A DNA stretch of 64,000 nt from Acidithiobacillus ferrooxidans ATCC 23270 (GCF_000021485.1 NC_011761.1:2448001-2512000); one strand, 5' to 3'; counted from the first letter of the stretch, positions 19,945 to 29,662 are shown. Notes: generated by a model not told the origin, from the letters alone. Numbers and translations: made by a program.

Positions 19945-21552
19945 CTAATCAATCAGCGGATGCAAATCAGAACTGATCGGTACCTGCAGCACACTGACAC
20001 CCTGGTAGCCCATCGCCTCCCTGAAGGCAGCCTCTAATTGTATCGCAGTGATAGCGACAGTGGCGTGCGCGCCATAGGCCGATCCAATATCCGCAATGGC
20101 GATTCCCGGCAGTTCCAGGCCCGGGATGTTTTTCAACTTCTCTTCAATAGCAAACTCTTTAAGAATGGCATATTCGTGATTTTGCAATACCACGAATATA
20201 ACATGTGTATGGTGACGTACCCCGGTGTAAATGCACTGCGGCGCATAGTTAAAAGCCCCATCACCGACAAAAACAATCACTGGTCGATGCCGTCCACTGA
20301 TCTGTTCGTGCAGTGCTAGACCTATAGCTGCGGGCATGTTCCAGCCCAATTGCCCAGAAGCAAAGGTATAAAAGCTATCCGGTTGATCAATGGCGAAAAT
20401 CTGCCGAAGCGCTGGCGCGTTGGAAGGAGACTCTTCAAGCAGGATAAATTCATCAGGACAGAGCGGTTTCAGGATATCAAAGACCGCTTCAGAAGAAAGA
20501 AATGCTGTAGATGCAGACCATTTTACCCGCGGATCATGGTGAGGAGGCCTCGCGTGGTGACTGCGAGGAGCAATCATAGGCACTATTTGTTCTAAAAATA
20601 GCAAGCTATCGCTTATCAGGCTATCCCCGACAGGTGCTTTGGCAGCCGCGTCAGAATCATCCGTTATCTGCAGGAGCGATGTGCCTTCTGGCAGATAGTG
20701 GCCTGCGACATAAGGGTAATAACGGAATACCGGTGCACCAACCACAATGGCCAGGTCATGGCCCCGCAGGCAGTCCGCCAAAGGTGCAATGGCTGCGGGC
20801 AAAATCCCCGCATACAAGCTATTACTGCAAGGGAATATCGCTCTTTCGTTAAAAGGCGTGGACCAGACCGGAGCCTGCAACTGTTCCGCCAAGTGCACAC
20901 CCGCATCCCAGGCATCAGAGCGAGCAATATCGGCACCATATATCAGTACGGGATTTGTACTCTGGTCAATGCGTCGGGCAAAGTCGGCCAGACGCACTGG
21001 ATCTGGTGCCACCCGATGCGATACCGTCCTCAAGTAATTACGGTCAGTAATCATTTTATCCCAGTCATCCATGGGCAAAGACAAATGGACAGGGCCCGCT
21101 GGAGGCTGAACGGCCATGGCGTAGGCACGCATGAATGCGCCCGGCACATCCTCAGGACGGACGGGCTCGTAACTCCATTTTACCCAGGGAAGGGGCATGG
21201 TTACCGCATTCACATTAGTCAGAAGAGGTTCAAACAACAACATATCCCGCGTTTGCTGACCGCTGGTAATAATCAACGGCGTTTTATTCTGATATGCCGT
21301 GAGGATTGCGCCCATGGCGTTGCCCAGGCCAACGCCCGTATGCACATTGACTAATACCGCTTGACGCAAGCCTTGGGCAAGCCCGTCGGCGATGGCGACG
21401 ACGCTGCCCTCGTGCAAGGCTTGTATATAAGTAAAATCTTCTGGTAGATCTTGCAGAAAGGTTTCTTCGGTGGAACCAGGATTACCCACAATCCAGGTCA
21501 TCCCAAGCTGACGTAACAGTTTGAAAGTTGCCGTTTTAACGCTTACATGCAT
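19945..21552 (-). CDS. mdlC: Thiamine-diphosphate enzyme, benzoylformate decarboxylase-like
   Basis: 535 residues from ATG 21552. Three-domain ThDP architecture: PYR domain with 'GNPGSTEETFL' and the catalytic Glu in 'ALHEGSVVAIADG', central domain 'NPVLIYGADIARSDAW', and PP domain with the ThDP/Mg motif 'GDGAFNYAPQ' (GDG...N). The 'GNPGSTE' and 'HEGSVV' sequences point to MdlC-type 2-oxoacid decarboxylases rather than acetolactate synthase. The substrate is uncertain. The frame extends 27 codons upstream, but that part is AT-rich and non-conserved. MdlC is an assignment by resemblance only. Confidence 0.8.
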   Translation of the reverse strand: MHVSVKTATFKLLRQLGMTWIVGNPGSTEETFLQDLPEDFTYIQALHEGSVVAIADGLAQGLRQAVLVNVHTGVGLGNAMGAILTAYQNKTPLIITSGQQTRDMLLFEPLLTNVNAVTMPLPWVKWSYEPVRPEDVPGAFMRAYAMAVQPPAGPVHLSLPMDDWDKMITDRNYLRTVSHRVAPDPVRLADFARRIDQSTNPVLIYGADIARSDAWDAGVHLAEQLQAPVWSTPFNERAIFPCSNSLYAGILPAAIAPLADCLRGHDLAIVVGAPVFRYYPYVAGHYLPEGTSLLQITDDSDAAAKAPVGDSLISDSLLFLEQIVPMIAPRSHHARPPHHDPRVKWSASTAFLSSEAVFDILKPLCPDEFILLEESPSNAPALRQIFAIDQPDSFYTFASGQLGWNMPAAIGLALHEQISGRHRPVIVFVGDGAFNYAPQCIYTGVRHHTHVIFVVLQNHEYAILKEFAIEEKLKNIPGLELPGIAIADIGSAYGAHATVAITAIQLEAAFREAMGYQGVSVLQVPISSDLHPLID

Positions 21553-21779
21553 TGTCAACCCCCCAAAGCAACTAATACGTAGTGTTAAACTAAAATATTC
21601 ATAATACTTGGCAGTTTTATGTATGGAAGGCAAATCCTCTGTTTAACCTTATGATTTGTCGTCAATGACGATATACCCGTTACGTCAGAAGGTCCTGGCA
21701 GTAGAAATCAGCCAATCCACAAACACCTGAACCTGATACCACCAATTTTAACCGTTTCTCCCGACTTGCTGGATTGTCG

Positions 21780-22400
21780 CTATAAGTGATGCGCCAGAAA
21801 ATCCCGGATAACAGCTCGCACCTCTGATCCTGACTGTGGGCTATCCAAGAGTTTGTGCGCATGCAAATCGCCAGACCACATCCTGACGTAGATTGGGAAA
21901 GGTGGATGCGCCGCAATTTCTCGCGCCGGGGCAACATAGGCTTCGTTTTCGCTAAACAACAACAGCCCGCGCGATGCTTTACCGGACAGGTGCGGTAGGT
22001 ATTCGATTCCTCCAGCAGGGGATAGTAATACGACCCCATCCACGATGACATCATTCCCAGCGAGTGCCGCAAGGATGGCTATTCCCCCCATAGAAGCGCC
22101 TAAAAGAACCAACGGCTCGGCATGCTTCGATCGCGCAAAAGCAATACTCGCCAGGATATCTTGGTCATAGCGCGAGCCGTTTCCCTGTTCAGAGTGCCCA
22201 TAACCTCTAAAATTCGGGGTCAACACAGTCCATCCCCATTGTTGCATGTCTGCTGCCAGATGGTTCCAAGCACTTTTATCATAGGCCTTACCATGAGCCA
22301 GTATGCACCAAGGGCGGTGTGTGGGATAAACATCTGCCTCAAGTTTTAGGCCATCGGAAGTGGTGAGCGTCATCACTTGGGAAGGAAGATGTGCTGACAT
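21780..22400 (-). CDS. Alpha/beta hydrolase
   Basis: 206 residues: 'WCILAHGKAYDKSAW' (oxyanion-hole region), nucleophile elbow 'LLGASMGGIAI' (GxSxG, Ser about 100), 'VDGVVLLSPAGG' and a C-terminal His in 'DLHAHKLLD'. Closest in look to small serine esterases/dienelactone-hydrolase-like enzymes. Substrate unknown. Located 227 bp upstream of the mdlC-like gene in the same direction. Confidence 0.8.
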   Translation of the reverse strand: MSAHLPSQVMTLTTSDGLKLEADVYPTHRPWCILAHGKAYDKSAWNHLAADMQQWGWTVLTPNFRGYGHSEQGNGSRYDQDILASIAFARSKHAEPLVLLGASMGGIAILAALAGNDVIVDGVVLLSPAGGIEYLPHLSGKASRGLLLFSENEAYVAPAREIAAHPPFPIYVRMWSGDLHAHKLLDSPQSGSEVRAVIRDFLAHHL

Positions 22401-22431
22401 GGAACATGCCTCCTGATAGAAAATTGAGGAT

Positions 22432-22734
22432 TCATCTGGTGGTCACGCATTCAGATTTGCCTGTGGGGTAGCCTGACAATAGTGGACAGTCCCGTTTCAA
22501 GCGGCCAGCCGTGTGAAAGACTGCAGGTACATTGGTCGTTGACGCCCGCGAGATGAGCCAACCTTCCGCCGTGGCTATGTAGGTGATGTCCACATGCCAG
22601 ACCACATCAGGTCTTTGGGCGATAAATTGCTGGTCCAGCAGATTGGGCGCCACAGGGGAATCATGACCATGCTCAAATGGTACTTTCACTACGCACACCT
22701 CATCGCTCATTGGTCGGCAAATCCTTTGTAGCAA
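22432..22734 (-). pseudogene. IS3-family transposase (OrfB) fragment
   Basis: 'PVAPNLLDQQFIAQRPDVVW' and 'HVDITYIATAEGWL' are the start of the integrase core of an IS3 OrfB with the first catalytic Asp. Sequence before and after is unrelated or frameshifted. Only about 45 residues of transposase remain. Confidence 0.85.
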
Positions 22735-22924
22735 CAGTGCGCCACCTTGCCCAAGTCAGCCGTAATCCGCCCTTACATTAGATTCGGTCATAGCTCATGA
22801 CCATTAGCTAGTAAGCACATCGGCTACTCCAGTGGCCAGCGGCCTCGGCCTGTGATGGATGACAGCGATCCTGCGTTCGTGGAAGTTCTGAACAGCGATA
22901 TCTTGCCGCTTGCCGATCCATGCG

Positions 22925-24949
22925 CTAGGCGGTGAGCCGAACCCTCTGGAGGAGCTTGGCGTTGATGGCGACGATCACCGTGGAAACGGACATCAGGGCC
23001 GCCCCCACCGCCGGGGAAAGCACCAGGCCAATACTGTAAGCCACTCCGGCAGCAAGGGGGATCGCCACGATATTGTAGCCGGCACCCCACCACAGGTTCT
23101 GGATCATCTTGCGATAGGTCGCCCGGGAAAGTTCCAGGATAGCCGCCACATCCCGGGGATCGGAGCGAACCAGCACGATGTCCGCCGACTCGATGGCGAC
23201 ATCCGTGCCCGCCCCGATAGCGATCCCGACATCCGCCTCCACCAGAGCAGGCGCATCGTTGACACCGTCGCCAACCATGGCCACGCGCAATCCCCGCGCC
23301 TGCACCGCCTTGATCTTCTCCGCCTTTTGTCCAGGGAGCACTTCGGCGAAATAGTCGTCCAGCCCCATTTCCTGGGCCACCCAACGGGCCACCGCTGCGG
23401 AGTCGCCGGTCAACATCATCACCTGCACGCCCATCCCCTTCAGCCGCGCGAGCGCTTCCCGCGACTCCGCTCGAATGATGTCGGCCAGCGCGACCGCCCC
23501 CGCCGGTTTCTCATCGATGAGCAGGTATACGACGGTTTTGCCCTGGGATGCCAAGGCCGCGATCCGCTCATCGCTGACATCAAGGCCATGCTCCTCGAGA
23601 TAGCCGGGGCTTACGACCTTCACATTGCGCCCATTTACAAGGGCTTGTGCGCCCTTGCCGGGGATGGCCTTGAATTCCTTGGGAGGCTCGAAGCCGATGT
23701 CCTTCGCTTTGGCATATGCCACGATGCCGGCGGCGATGGGGTGTTCCGACTGGCTTTCAAGGGCAGCGGCAAGCCGTACGACCTCATCTTCGGCGTATCC
23801 GCCCAGCACAACCACATCCGTGACGCCAAACCGTCCCTCCGTCAAGGTCCCGGTCTTGTCGAACACCACCGCCTGCAGTTGGCGCGCCCGCTCAAAAGCA
23901 GATCGGTCCCGGATAAGCAGACCATGCTGCGCCGCCAGGGCGGTGGACACGGCGACGACCAGCGGAATCGCCAGGCCCAGGGCATGGGGACAGGCAATCA
24001 CCATCACCGTCACCATGCGGGCCAGGGCAAACTCGAAGTGCTGGCCAAGGACCAGCCAAATGGCAAGGGTAAGCCCCCCGACGCTCAACGCGGTAAGGGT
24101 CAGCACCAGGGCCGCGCGGTCGGCCAGGTCCTGGGTCCGGGAGCGGGACTCCTGCGCCCGGCGCACCATCTCGATGACCTGTGAAAGATAGGTTTCGCTG
24201 CCGGTCTTATGGACCTCGACGGTGATACTCGACTCCCCGTTGACCGAACCGCCGATCACTTCGTCGCCGCCGCCCTTCTCCACGGGCTGGCTTTCGCCGG
24301 TGAGCATGGCCTGGTTGACGGTGGTCCGTCCCTCGATGACACGCCCGTCCGTAGGGATTTTTTCGCCGGGCTTCACCAGCACCCGGTCACCGCGCTGCAG
24401 GTTGGCGACCGGCACGTCTTTCATACCCTCCGGGGCCACGAGATGAGCCTCGGAAGGCATCATTTGCACCAATTTTTCCAGCGCGCCGGAAGCCCCCATG
24501 ACCGATTTCATCTCGATCCAGTGGCCGAGCAGCATCACATCGATCAGCGTAGCGAGTTCCCAGAAGAACACTTCACCCTGTACCCCGAACACGACGGCAC
24601 TCGAGTAAAAATAGGCCACACTGATGGCCAGGGCGATCAGCGTCATCATGGCGGGCTTGCGGGTTTTGAGCTCGGCAAACAACCCCTTCAGGAAGGGCCA
24701 ACCGCCGTAGAAATACACCGCGCTCGATAGCGCGAAAAGCACATAGGACGACCCAGTAAAGGCAAGTGCAGCCTCCAGCCTCAGCAGATGCTGGATAAGC
24801 GGCGACAAAAGAAGAATAGGGATCGTCAGGGCCAGCGATACCCAAAACCGTCGCCGAAAATCGGCGATCATGGCGGCATGGTTGTGACCGCCGTGCGCAC
24901 CGGGATGAGCGGTACCCATCCCATGTTCCTGATGTCGCGCGTGGTCCAT
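22925..24949 (-). CDS. copB: Copper/silver P-type ATPase, CopB type
   Basis: 674 residues. A His-rich N-terminus (HARHQEH...HPGAHGGHNHAA) replaces the usual CxxC metal domain. Then transmembrane helices, actuator motif 'MLTGESQPVEKG', the transmembrane metal site 'VIACPHALGLAIP' with CPH instead of CPC (P1B-3 CopB class), phosphorylation site 'DKTGTLTEG', 'HPIAAGI' (nucleotide-binding HP) and hinge 'MVGDGVNDAPAL'. It exports Cu or Ag from the cytoplasm. Upstream and divergent is the copper-type secreted gene set from 25228, so this is a metal-resistance cluster in the island. Confidence 0.95.
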   Translation of the reverse strand: MDHARHQEHGMGTAHPGAHGGHNHAAMIADFRRRFWVSLALTIPILLLSPLIQHLLRLEAALAFTGSSYVLFALSSAVYFYGGWPFLKGLFAELKTRKPAMMTLIALAISVAYFYSSAVVFGVQGEVFFWELATLIDVMLLGHWIEMKSVMGASGALEKLVQMMPSEAHLVAPEGMKDVPVANLQRGDRVLVKPGEKIPTDGRVIEGRTTVNQAMLTGESQPVEKGGGDEVIGGSVNGESSITVEVHKTGSETYLSQVIEMVRRAQESRSRTQDLADRAALVLTLTALSVGGLTLAIWLVLGQHFEFALARMVTVMVIACPHALGLAIPLVVAVSTALAAQHGLLIRDRSAFERARQLQAVVFDKTGTLTEGRFGVTDVVVLGGYAEDEVVRLAAALESQSEHPIAAGIVAYAKAKDIGFEPPKEFKAIPGKGAQALVNGRNVKVVSPGYLEEHGLDVSDERIAALASQGKTVVYLLIDEKPAGAVALADIIRAESREALARLKGMGVQVMMLTGDSAAVARWVAQEMGLDDYFAEVLPGQKAEKIKAVQARGLRVAMVGDGVNDAPALVEADVGIAIGAGTDVAIESADIVLVRSDPRDVAAILELSRATYRKMIQNLWWGAGYNIVAIPLAAGVAYSIGLVLSPAVGAALMSVSTVIVAINAKLLQRVRLTA

Positions 24950-25167
24950 GGAGTCCTCTCTATTTTACCGCCGCAAGAGACTACAACGCCGGTTGCCGAT
25001 TCACGACCTTAGTGCGCGTTGAGCACGAATCCATTCAATACCACTTCAGTGTAGTAGGCGGTGTCCACTTATTCCATTTTCTTTCAGGCTACCCAATGGG
25101 TAGAAAAAGCCGTGAATAAGGGGCGCGCCAGAAAGGGCGGGATGCGCGGCGATCAGTCGCAGCAGGA

Positions 25168-25196
25168 TTGACATTGGACGATCGTTGCGTTATGAC
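25168..25196 (+). promoter_or_regulatory. Sigma-70-type promoter for 25228 gene
   Basis: -35 TTGACA (25168-25173, perfect) and -10 TATGAC (25191-25196, 4/6) separated by 17 bp, 32 bp before the GTG start. The 278-bp divergent gap to copB must also hold the copB promoter. Confidence 0.6.
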
Positions 25197-25227
25197 AATA
25201 AAATTATCGTTTCGAAATTGAGGTATT

Positions 25228-25620
25228 GTGCGCAATTTTCGCCTGTTCGTTCGCCGGATAGCCTTTATGGTCTTGCTTCTACTGCTGCCTTGGATATTGG
25301 CACCTGTAGACGCGGCTCCGGCACCGTGCGCCCTGTCGATGACTGGGGTAACCGCACACGGCAAACAAATGCCGCGCTGCGAGCAGACTCTTGGCGCTCC
25401 GGCCCAGCAGCAAGGCACCTGCCTGACTGCTTGCTGCCACCACGATATGATGACGCTGGTGGCGGAGAGTGCCGACAACATCACCCCCGCCATGTCGGCC
25501 TTCGCCGTTTCCGTCGCGTCCAGGCGTACCCTCCCTTCTCCTAAGCCCGCTCCCCACTTTCTCCACGTTGCGGTCCACGCGGGTATTCCCCCACTCTCCG
25601 CAGTTCGTTTTCTCATTTAG
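25228..25620 (+). CDS. Secreted cysteine/histidine-containing hypothetical protein
   Basis: 130 residues starting GTG (GAGG seven bases before). A signal peptide (RRIAFMVLLLLLPWILAPVDA) is followed by an exported part with cysteines at 'APAPCALS', 'MPRCEQTLG' and 'TCLTACCHHDMM', which could bind copper or form disulfides. Family not recognised; similar small secreted proteins head Cus-type efflux operons, so a metal-related role is inferred from position between copB and the cusA remnant. Confidence 0.6.
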   Translation: MRNFRLFVRRIAFMVLLLLLPWILAPVDAAPAPCALSMTGVTAHGKQMPRCEQTLGAPAQQQGTCLTACCHHDMMTLVAESADNITPAMSAFAVSVASRRTLPSPKPAPHFLHVAVHAGIPPLSAVRFLI

Positions 25621-25815
25621 CCTCCCGCCTGAATCCGTAGTCCCGCGCACATAGTCGCGCCGGACAGGAAATTCGCGTCTTCGGCCCTAACTCGGGCCGC
25701 ATGTGGAGACTATATGAGCGATGTGCAAAGAAGTTCTGGGAAAACGATCCACCGCACGAAACGCCTTTTCCGCAACACTCGCGGCCTACGCAGTAGGACG
25801 TGCCGAACTGAGCGC

Positions 25816-26022
25816 GGTATCGCCATAGGCGTGATGATGGATGCCCCCGTGGTCATGATCGAAAACATGCATAAGCACCTGGAACAAACCCCTGGCGTCG
25901 ATCCCTGGGCGGCGGCAGAGGTTGGTCCGGCGCTGTTTTTCTCGCTGATCATCATCGCCGTTTCCTTTCTGCCGGTCTTCGCCCTGGGTGGCGAGGAGGG
26001 CAAGCCCTTCGCGCCGATTGGG
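25816..26022 (+). pseudogene. cusA: CusA-type heavy-metal RND pump fragment
   Basis: Residues 'GIAIGVMMDAPVVMIENMHK' and 'EVGPALFFSLIIIAVSFLPV', ending 'GEEGKPFAPIG', match the transmembrane segment 4-5 region of CusA/CzcA, including the acidic-residue position of the proton relay (VMMDA). Only about 70 of more than 1,000 residues remain and both edges are joined to unrelated codons. CusB and CusC are absent. Confidence 0.85.
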
Positions 26023-26157
26023 ACAGTGATGGATAGGCGAGCAGAACGGACGCGCAATTTCGCCGTTGATGGGAAAAAGGCCAACTGTAAATTGTGGCCA
26101 TAAGCAAGTGTTTAAACTTTGATAAACGAACAGTTCAACAACAGCGAGGAGACGAAC

Positions 26158-26520
26158 ATGAAACGTTTTTATCTCACCCTCATCCTGGCGTGTTTGGCGG
26201 CGGCCACGCTTCCGGTACATGCGGCCACGGGCGATATGCCGGGCTTGGACAACATGCGCACCGTGTCGGGCCAAATAATCCAGGCCCAGACCTTCATGGG
26301 GCAGGGCAAAATCAACGGCATGAATCCCGATGCGAACACGGTCATCGTCGCCATGGGTCCCGTCAAGGCCCTTGGCTGGCCCAGCATGCCAATGAATTTC
26401 CTGCTCCAGAACGCGGTTATGCTCAACAGCTACAAGGCCGGAGAAATGGTGAATTTCAATTTCGCAAAAGAGACCGCTGGGGGTTACGTCATCACCAGGG
26501 TCACGCCGGTCAGACAATGA
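26158..26520 (+). CDS. cusF: CusF-like periplasmic copper/silver-binding protein
   Basis: 120 residues from ATG 26158 (GCGAGGAG upstream): signal peptide ending 'PVHAATG', then a small beta barrel with 'TVSGQIIQA', 'GKINGMNPDANTVIVAMGPV' and 'WPSMPMNF'. In CusF the metal is held by a His, two Met and a capping Trp. Trp and the two Met are present (W-P-x-M-x-M), while the His position reads M or G. Metal chaperone function is therefore probable but altered. Lies next to the CusA remnant. Confidence 0.78.
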   Translation: MKRFYLTLILACLAAATLPVHAATGDMPGLDNMRTVSGQIIQAQTFMGQGKINGMNPDANTVIVAMGPVKALGWPSMPMNFLLQNAVMLNSYKAGEMVNFNFAKETAGGYVITRVTPVRQ

Positions 26521-26644
26521 AAACACGGCGTGACTCTGTAATCCGGCCAACTTCCCCTCCGAGAACACCACGGGGATATTATCGAGTTATACCATCCACT
26601 GAATCGCTACTAGATTCATCCAAATCAATGCAGGAGGATTCACC

Positions 26645-26953
26645 ATGACACTGGAAGTATCCCACCAGGAGATAGGCAAAGAAATACGGACCATGGCGAG
26701 CAGACTTCGCCGTGCTGCCTTGCGGGGTTTTATGATGACGATCCTTATGAGCGCGCCGTTATCTGCCTATGCACGCGAAGATCATGCGCCGACTAATCCA
26801 AGGTATGAGACAAAGATACTGAAAGATAAAGCAGAATATTTAACGTACACCATGATTGTACAGATCAAGGATGGTCACTGGGAGGAAGTCGTCAAGGATG
26901 CCCAGGAGGTTGCCGAGATCGGTAAACGAATACAGGCAATAAACACTTATTAA
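26645..26953 (+). CDS. Secreted small hypothetical protein
   Basis: 102 residues after a strong ribosome-binding site (CAGGAGGATTCACC). A long N-region, then a hydrophobic segment 'GFMMTILMSAPLSAYA' suggests export; an internal start at the ATG near 26693 would shorten the leader. The mature part is short and charged (YETKILKDKAEYLTYTMI). No domain recognised. Neighbours suggest metal stress. Confidence 0.5.
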   Translation: MTLEVSHQEIGKEIRTMASRLRRAALRGFMMTILMSAPLSAYAREDHAPTNPRYETKILKDKAEYLTYTMIVQIKDGHWEEVVKDAQEVAEIGKRIQAINTY

Positions 26954-27399
26954 TCCGGCCGCGGGTGCTATCAGACCTTCATGGCGGGCAGGAATGCGGC
27001 ATCTGCCGGCTGGATGGCCTGGTGTAACGGACCCCGCTTTCGTGGGGAAGGGACGGTCGGGTGGAAACACACTGGATGGGCACGGACTGCCTGCGAACTA
27101 CTACAGAACGGCAAGTTCGCCGTAGTCAGGCAAAAGCTGCTGGGGATCCAGTCAACTCCACACCAGGATTTGGTAAATTGTAAACATCTCAAATGGTGAG
27201 ATGTTACCGCACGCCCCAACTGCTCCCGGGATCTCCCAAAATCACCGTTGCGAAAGGAGCCAAAAACACTCATTCTTGACACCATTAGAGACCGTCATTT
27301 CAAACACTTTGAAACGGCGCCATCCATCAATTGGTGACAGGTGGTAATTACAGCATAACCAGTATGTTGAAAGTACTTCTTGAGGAATATGTCAGCAAC
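26954..27399. other. Intergenic stretch with inverted repeat
   Basis: 446 bp without a supported gene. It contains CCCCGC..GTGGGG near 27040 and a 9-bp inverted repeat at 27183-27205. Confidence 0.4.
27183..27205. promoter_or_regulatory. 9-bp inverted repeat, operator-like
   Basis: AACATCTCA aatgg TGAGATGTT, a perfect palindrome with 5-bp spacer and no T-run after it, about 195 bp before the outer-membrane gene. More like a repressor site than a terminator; no nearby regulator gene to assign. Confidence 0.35.
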
Positions 27400-28227
27400 A
27401 TGAATGAACTAAAAATTTTTCCTGTTACCGCCTTGCTGGCAACGCTGATCATGAGCATTCAAGCCGTACGTGCAGCTGATACCATCCAAAATCCCTGCAC
27501 CGGGCCGTCCGCATTGTTCGCCCTGCTAGATCGGCCCACGGTGTCTGACAGTGCCTGCGTGGTGCAATATGGCCAAGCCGTACTGGAGGCGGGTTACCAA
27601 CATGCCAACCTTGCGGGAACCGGAGGCGGCACTGCCGATAATTTTCCCGAGGCGGAATTGCGCTTTGGCCTGCCGGGCCATAACGAACTCGTCCTGCTGC
27701 CGCCCAACGACAATCTCCAGCAGGTTCCAGGCAGCCCACATCTCCAGGGGTTCTCGGCCACTACGATCGGTATCAAGCACGAATTGGGCTATACCAAACA
27801 CTGGCTCGGGGCCGTGGAAAGCTTGTTTACCCTGCCCTCCGGAAGCCCGACGTTTGGCAGCCGAGGGACAGGGGTAGCTTTTAACGGTATCGTTGACTAT
27901 GCCCCAAGTAACGACACCGGGATATCCTTGCAATTGGGCATCACATCTCAGACCAATCCCGCACTCGCAGGAGGTGGTCGCTTCACCAGCGTTAATCCGG
28001 ATATCACCTTCACCTGGTTGCCTTTGTGGAATCTGCAGTTCTACGGCGAGGTCTATGGACAAAGCCGCACCGGACCGGGCCTGGGGTCCGGTTTTGATGC
28101 GGACGGCGGTGTGCAGTATCTGCTGACCCCCTACTGTGAGGTGGACCTCGAAGAAGGTGTGCGCCTGAGCGGAAACCTGGGTGGGTTTACCCATTACTTC
28201 GGGGCAGGGATGGGTTTCCTGTTCTGA
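27400..28227 (+). CDS. Outer-membrane beta-barrel transporter-like protein
   Basis: 275 residues. Signal peptide (FPVTALLATLIMSIQAVRAA), then alternating beta strands with aromatic edges: 'AVLEAGYQHANL', 'AELRFGLPGHNELVLL', 'IGIKHELGYTKHWLGAV' and terminal 'GLFTHYFGAGMGFLF'-like ending in Phe. The pattern resembles the 'MetA-pathway of phenol degradation'/transporter barrel family (PF13557). Start chosen at the methionine preceding the signal peptide; an in-frame upstream codon at 27331 exists. Role in uptake or efflux unknown. Confidence 0.65.
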   Translation: MNELKIFPVTALLATLIMSIQAVRAADTIQNPCTGPSALFALLDRPTVSDSACVVQYGQAVLEAGYQHANLAGTGGGTADNFPEAELRFGLPGHNELVLLPPNDNLQQVPGSPHLQGFSATTIGIKHELGYTKHWLGAVESLFTLPSGSPTFGSRGTGVAFNGIVDYAPSNDTGISLQLGITSQTNPALAGGGRFTSVNPDITFTWLPLWNLQFYGEVYGQSRTGPGLGSGFDADGGVQYLLTPYCEVDLEEGVRLSGNLGGFTHYFGAGMGFLF

Positions 28228-28507
28228 TCCGTTAGGATCCTTAGACAAAATGGTACAGATGTCCTGACAATGCAGCGGCCCCTCGCCGTAACGAGGCATT
28301 GCAAAGCGATGAGGGTGCGACAATTTGCCGCATGTAACCGTATCCGTATCAGCTGTAAGATAACTTACCCGAGGTAGTTAAACTATCCATCACTGCACAT
28401 GATAGCGCTTGAGCCAAGAGGGGGAGCGACTGATCGCATGATCATTGAAAAGGACGCCGTTTGGTTTTTTGGGGTCGGCGAATTCAAATAGCGCGCTTGG
28501 TCTTCGA

Positions 28508-29662
28508 TCAGAACCAAATCCCGGTTTCTAGAATATCTCTGAACTGATCAGGCCTATTACCAGCGCCGAAACCAGAGGAATAGTTGGTGAGGTGAACATA
28601 AGAGAGTTCATCCCGTATAAAATACTCGTTATCTACATAAGTTGGTGTGATCATCACTCCGAAAGCGCTGGATCCTGCACCGTAACCAAAATAGCCGCCC
28701 GTCGCCGCCGTAGCCTCACCGGTTGAATTTGCGTGTTCATAGTCGACACCGGCTGCGATAGACCAGTTCTTGGTGAGATAGTAGTCTGCGTGGATCATCG
28801 CGCTGATATCGTTGGAACTTTGAGTCGTACCAAAAGCCCGATTGATCGGAGTGTACATGTACTGTAATTCCGGAGTTATGGTAAAATGCGAACCACTGTA
28901 GGTGTAGTAAAGACCATAAATATTACTATTGTCATATACCAGTGAGCTATCTACATAACCATTTTTGGAGAAGCGTAACGTGCTCAGATCATTGATCGTG
29001 CCGGTATGCCCTGTATTTCCATCTGCGTAGAGGGAAACTGAGTTCTCCGGGTTGATCGTATAGGTCAGCAAGCCTGATATTACGTTATAACGATTGGAAA
29101 AATATCCGTCATTCCAAGAAACCGATGCAGATACCGGCCCATAGGAATAGTTGATCTGGATGCCGCGACTAAACGACGGTTGAATAGTCCACGGAAATCC
29201 TCCCTCTATATTCATGCGGTTATAATCAAGTACTCCAGTATAGCCAATCAGTGTGGGAAGCTGTCCGATGCTAACAGAAAAATTACTCAATGGCGCAATA
29301 GTCAGATAGGCAGACGGGAGTGCAGTAAAGTCTTGCAAGGCAGTGCTTGCGGAATGGAAGGGTTGCCCAAGGTTCGGAAAATTGTAGGCACCGGCAGTCA
29401 GATAAAACTGTATAAGGCCGGTAGGCTTACTGATGGATATCAAACCGTTGGTTATCCCGGCACCAAAGTTTTTACCGTTGAGGCCTGTGCCAGCAGGGTT
29501 GGTCTGTGCAAAGCCCATAGCAGAGGCAACACCCTGGACGTCAAGTTCTCCTAGGGGGCCGGCATTAAATTTGAGTGGTGGTGGAATGGAGAAACCATCT
29601 GCGTATGCTAACCCGGAAAGTCCGGATAGCAAGCCAAATGCGAACGCGATAGATTTTGACAT
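28508..29662 (-). CDS. Outer-membrane porin, BBP2-like beta barrel
   Basis: 384 residues: signal peptide (AFGLLSGLSGLAYA), then a long barrel with 'LDVQGVASAMGFAQTNPAG', 'VSIGQLPTLIGYTGVLDYNRMN', 'GIQINYSYGPVSASVSWNDG', 'WSIAAGVDYEHANS' and final 'LETGIWF' ending in Phe. Resembles putative porin families (BBP2/OmpL-like). Lower G+C than its neighbours, hinting at transfer. The ribosome-binding site TAGGAGC precedes the ATG. Substrate unknown. Confidence 0.7.
   Translation of the reverse strand: MSKSIAFAFGLLSGLSGLAYADGFSIPPPLKFNAGPLGELDVQGVASAMGFAQTNPAGTGLNGKNFGAGITNGLISISKPTGLIQFYLTAGAYNFPNLGQPFHSASTALQDFTALPSAYLTIAPLSNFSVSIGQLPTLIGYTGVLDYNRMNIEGGFPWTIQPSFSRGIQINYSYGPVSASVSWNDGYFSNRYNVISGLLTYTINPENSVSLYADGNTGHTGTINDLSTLRFSKNGYVDSSLVYDNSNIYGLYYTYSGSHFTITPELQYMYTPINRAFGTTQSSNDISAMIHADYYLTKNWSIAAGVDYEHANSTGEATAATGGYFGYGAGSSAFGVMITPTYVDNEYFIRDELSYVHLTNYSSGFGAGNRPDQFRDILETGIWF

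Noticed and set aside
22735-22924. Possible further IS3 transposase coding sequence
   Set aside because: No frame continues the IS3 motif; the sequence cannot be assigned.
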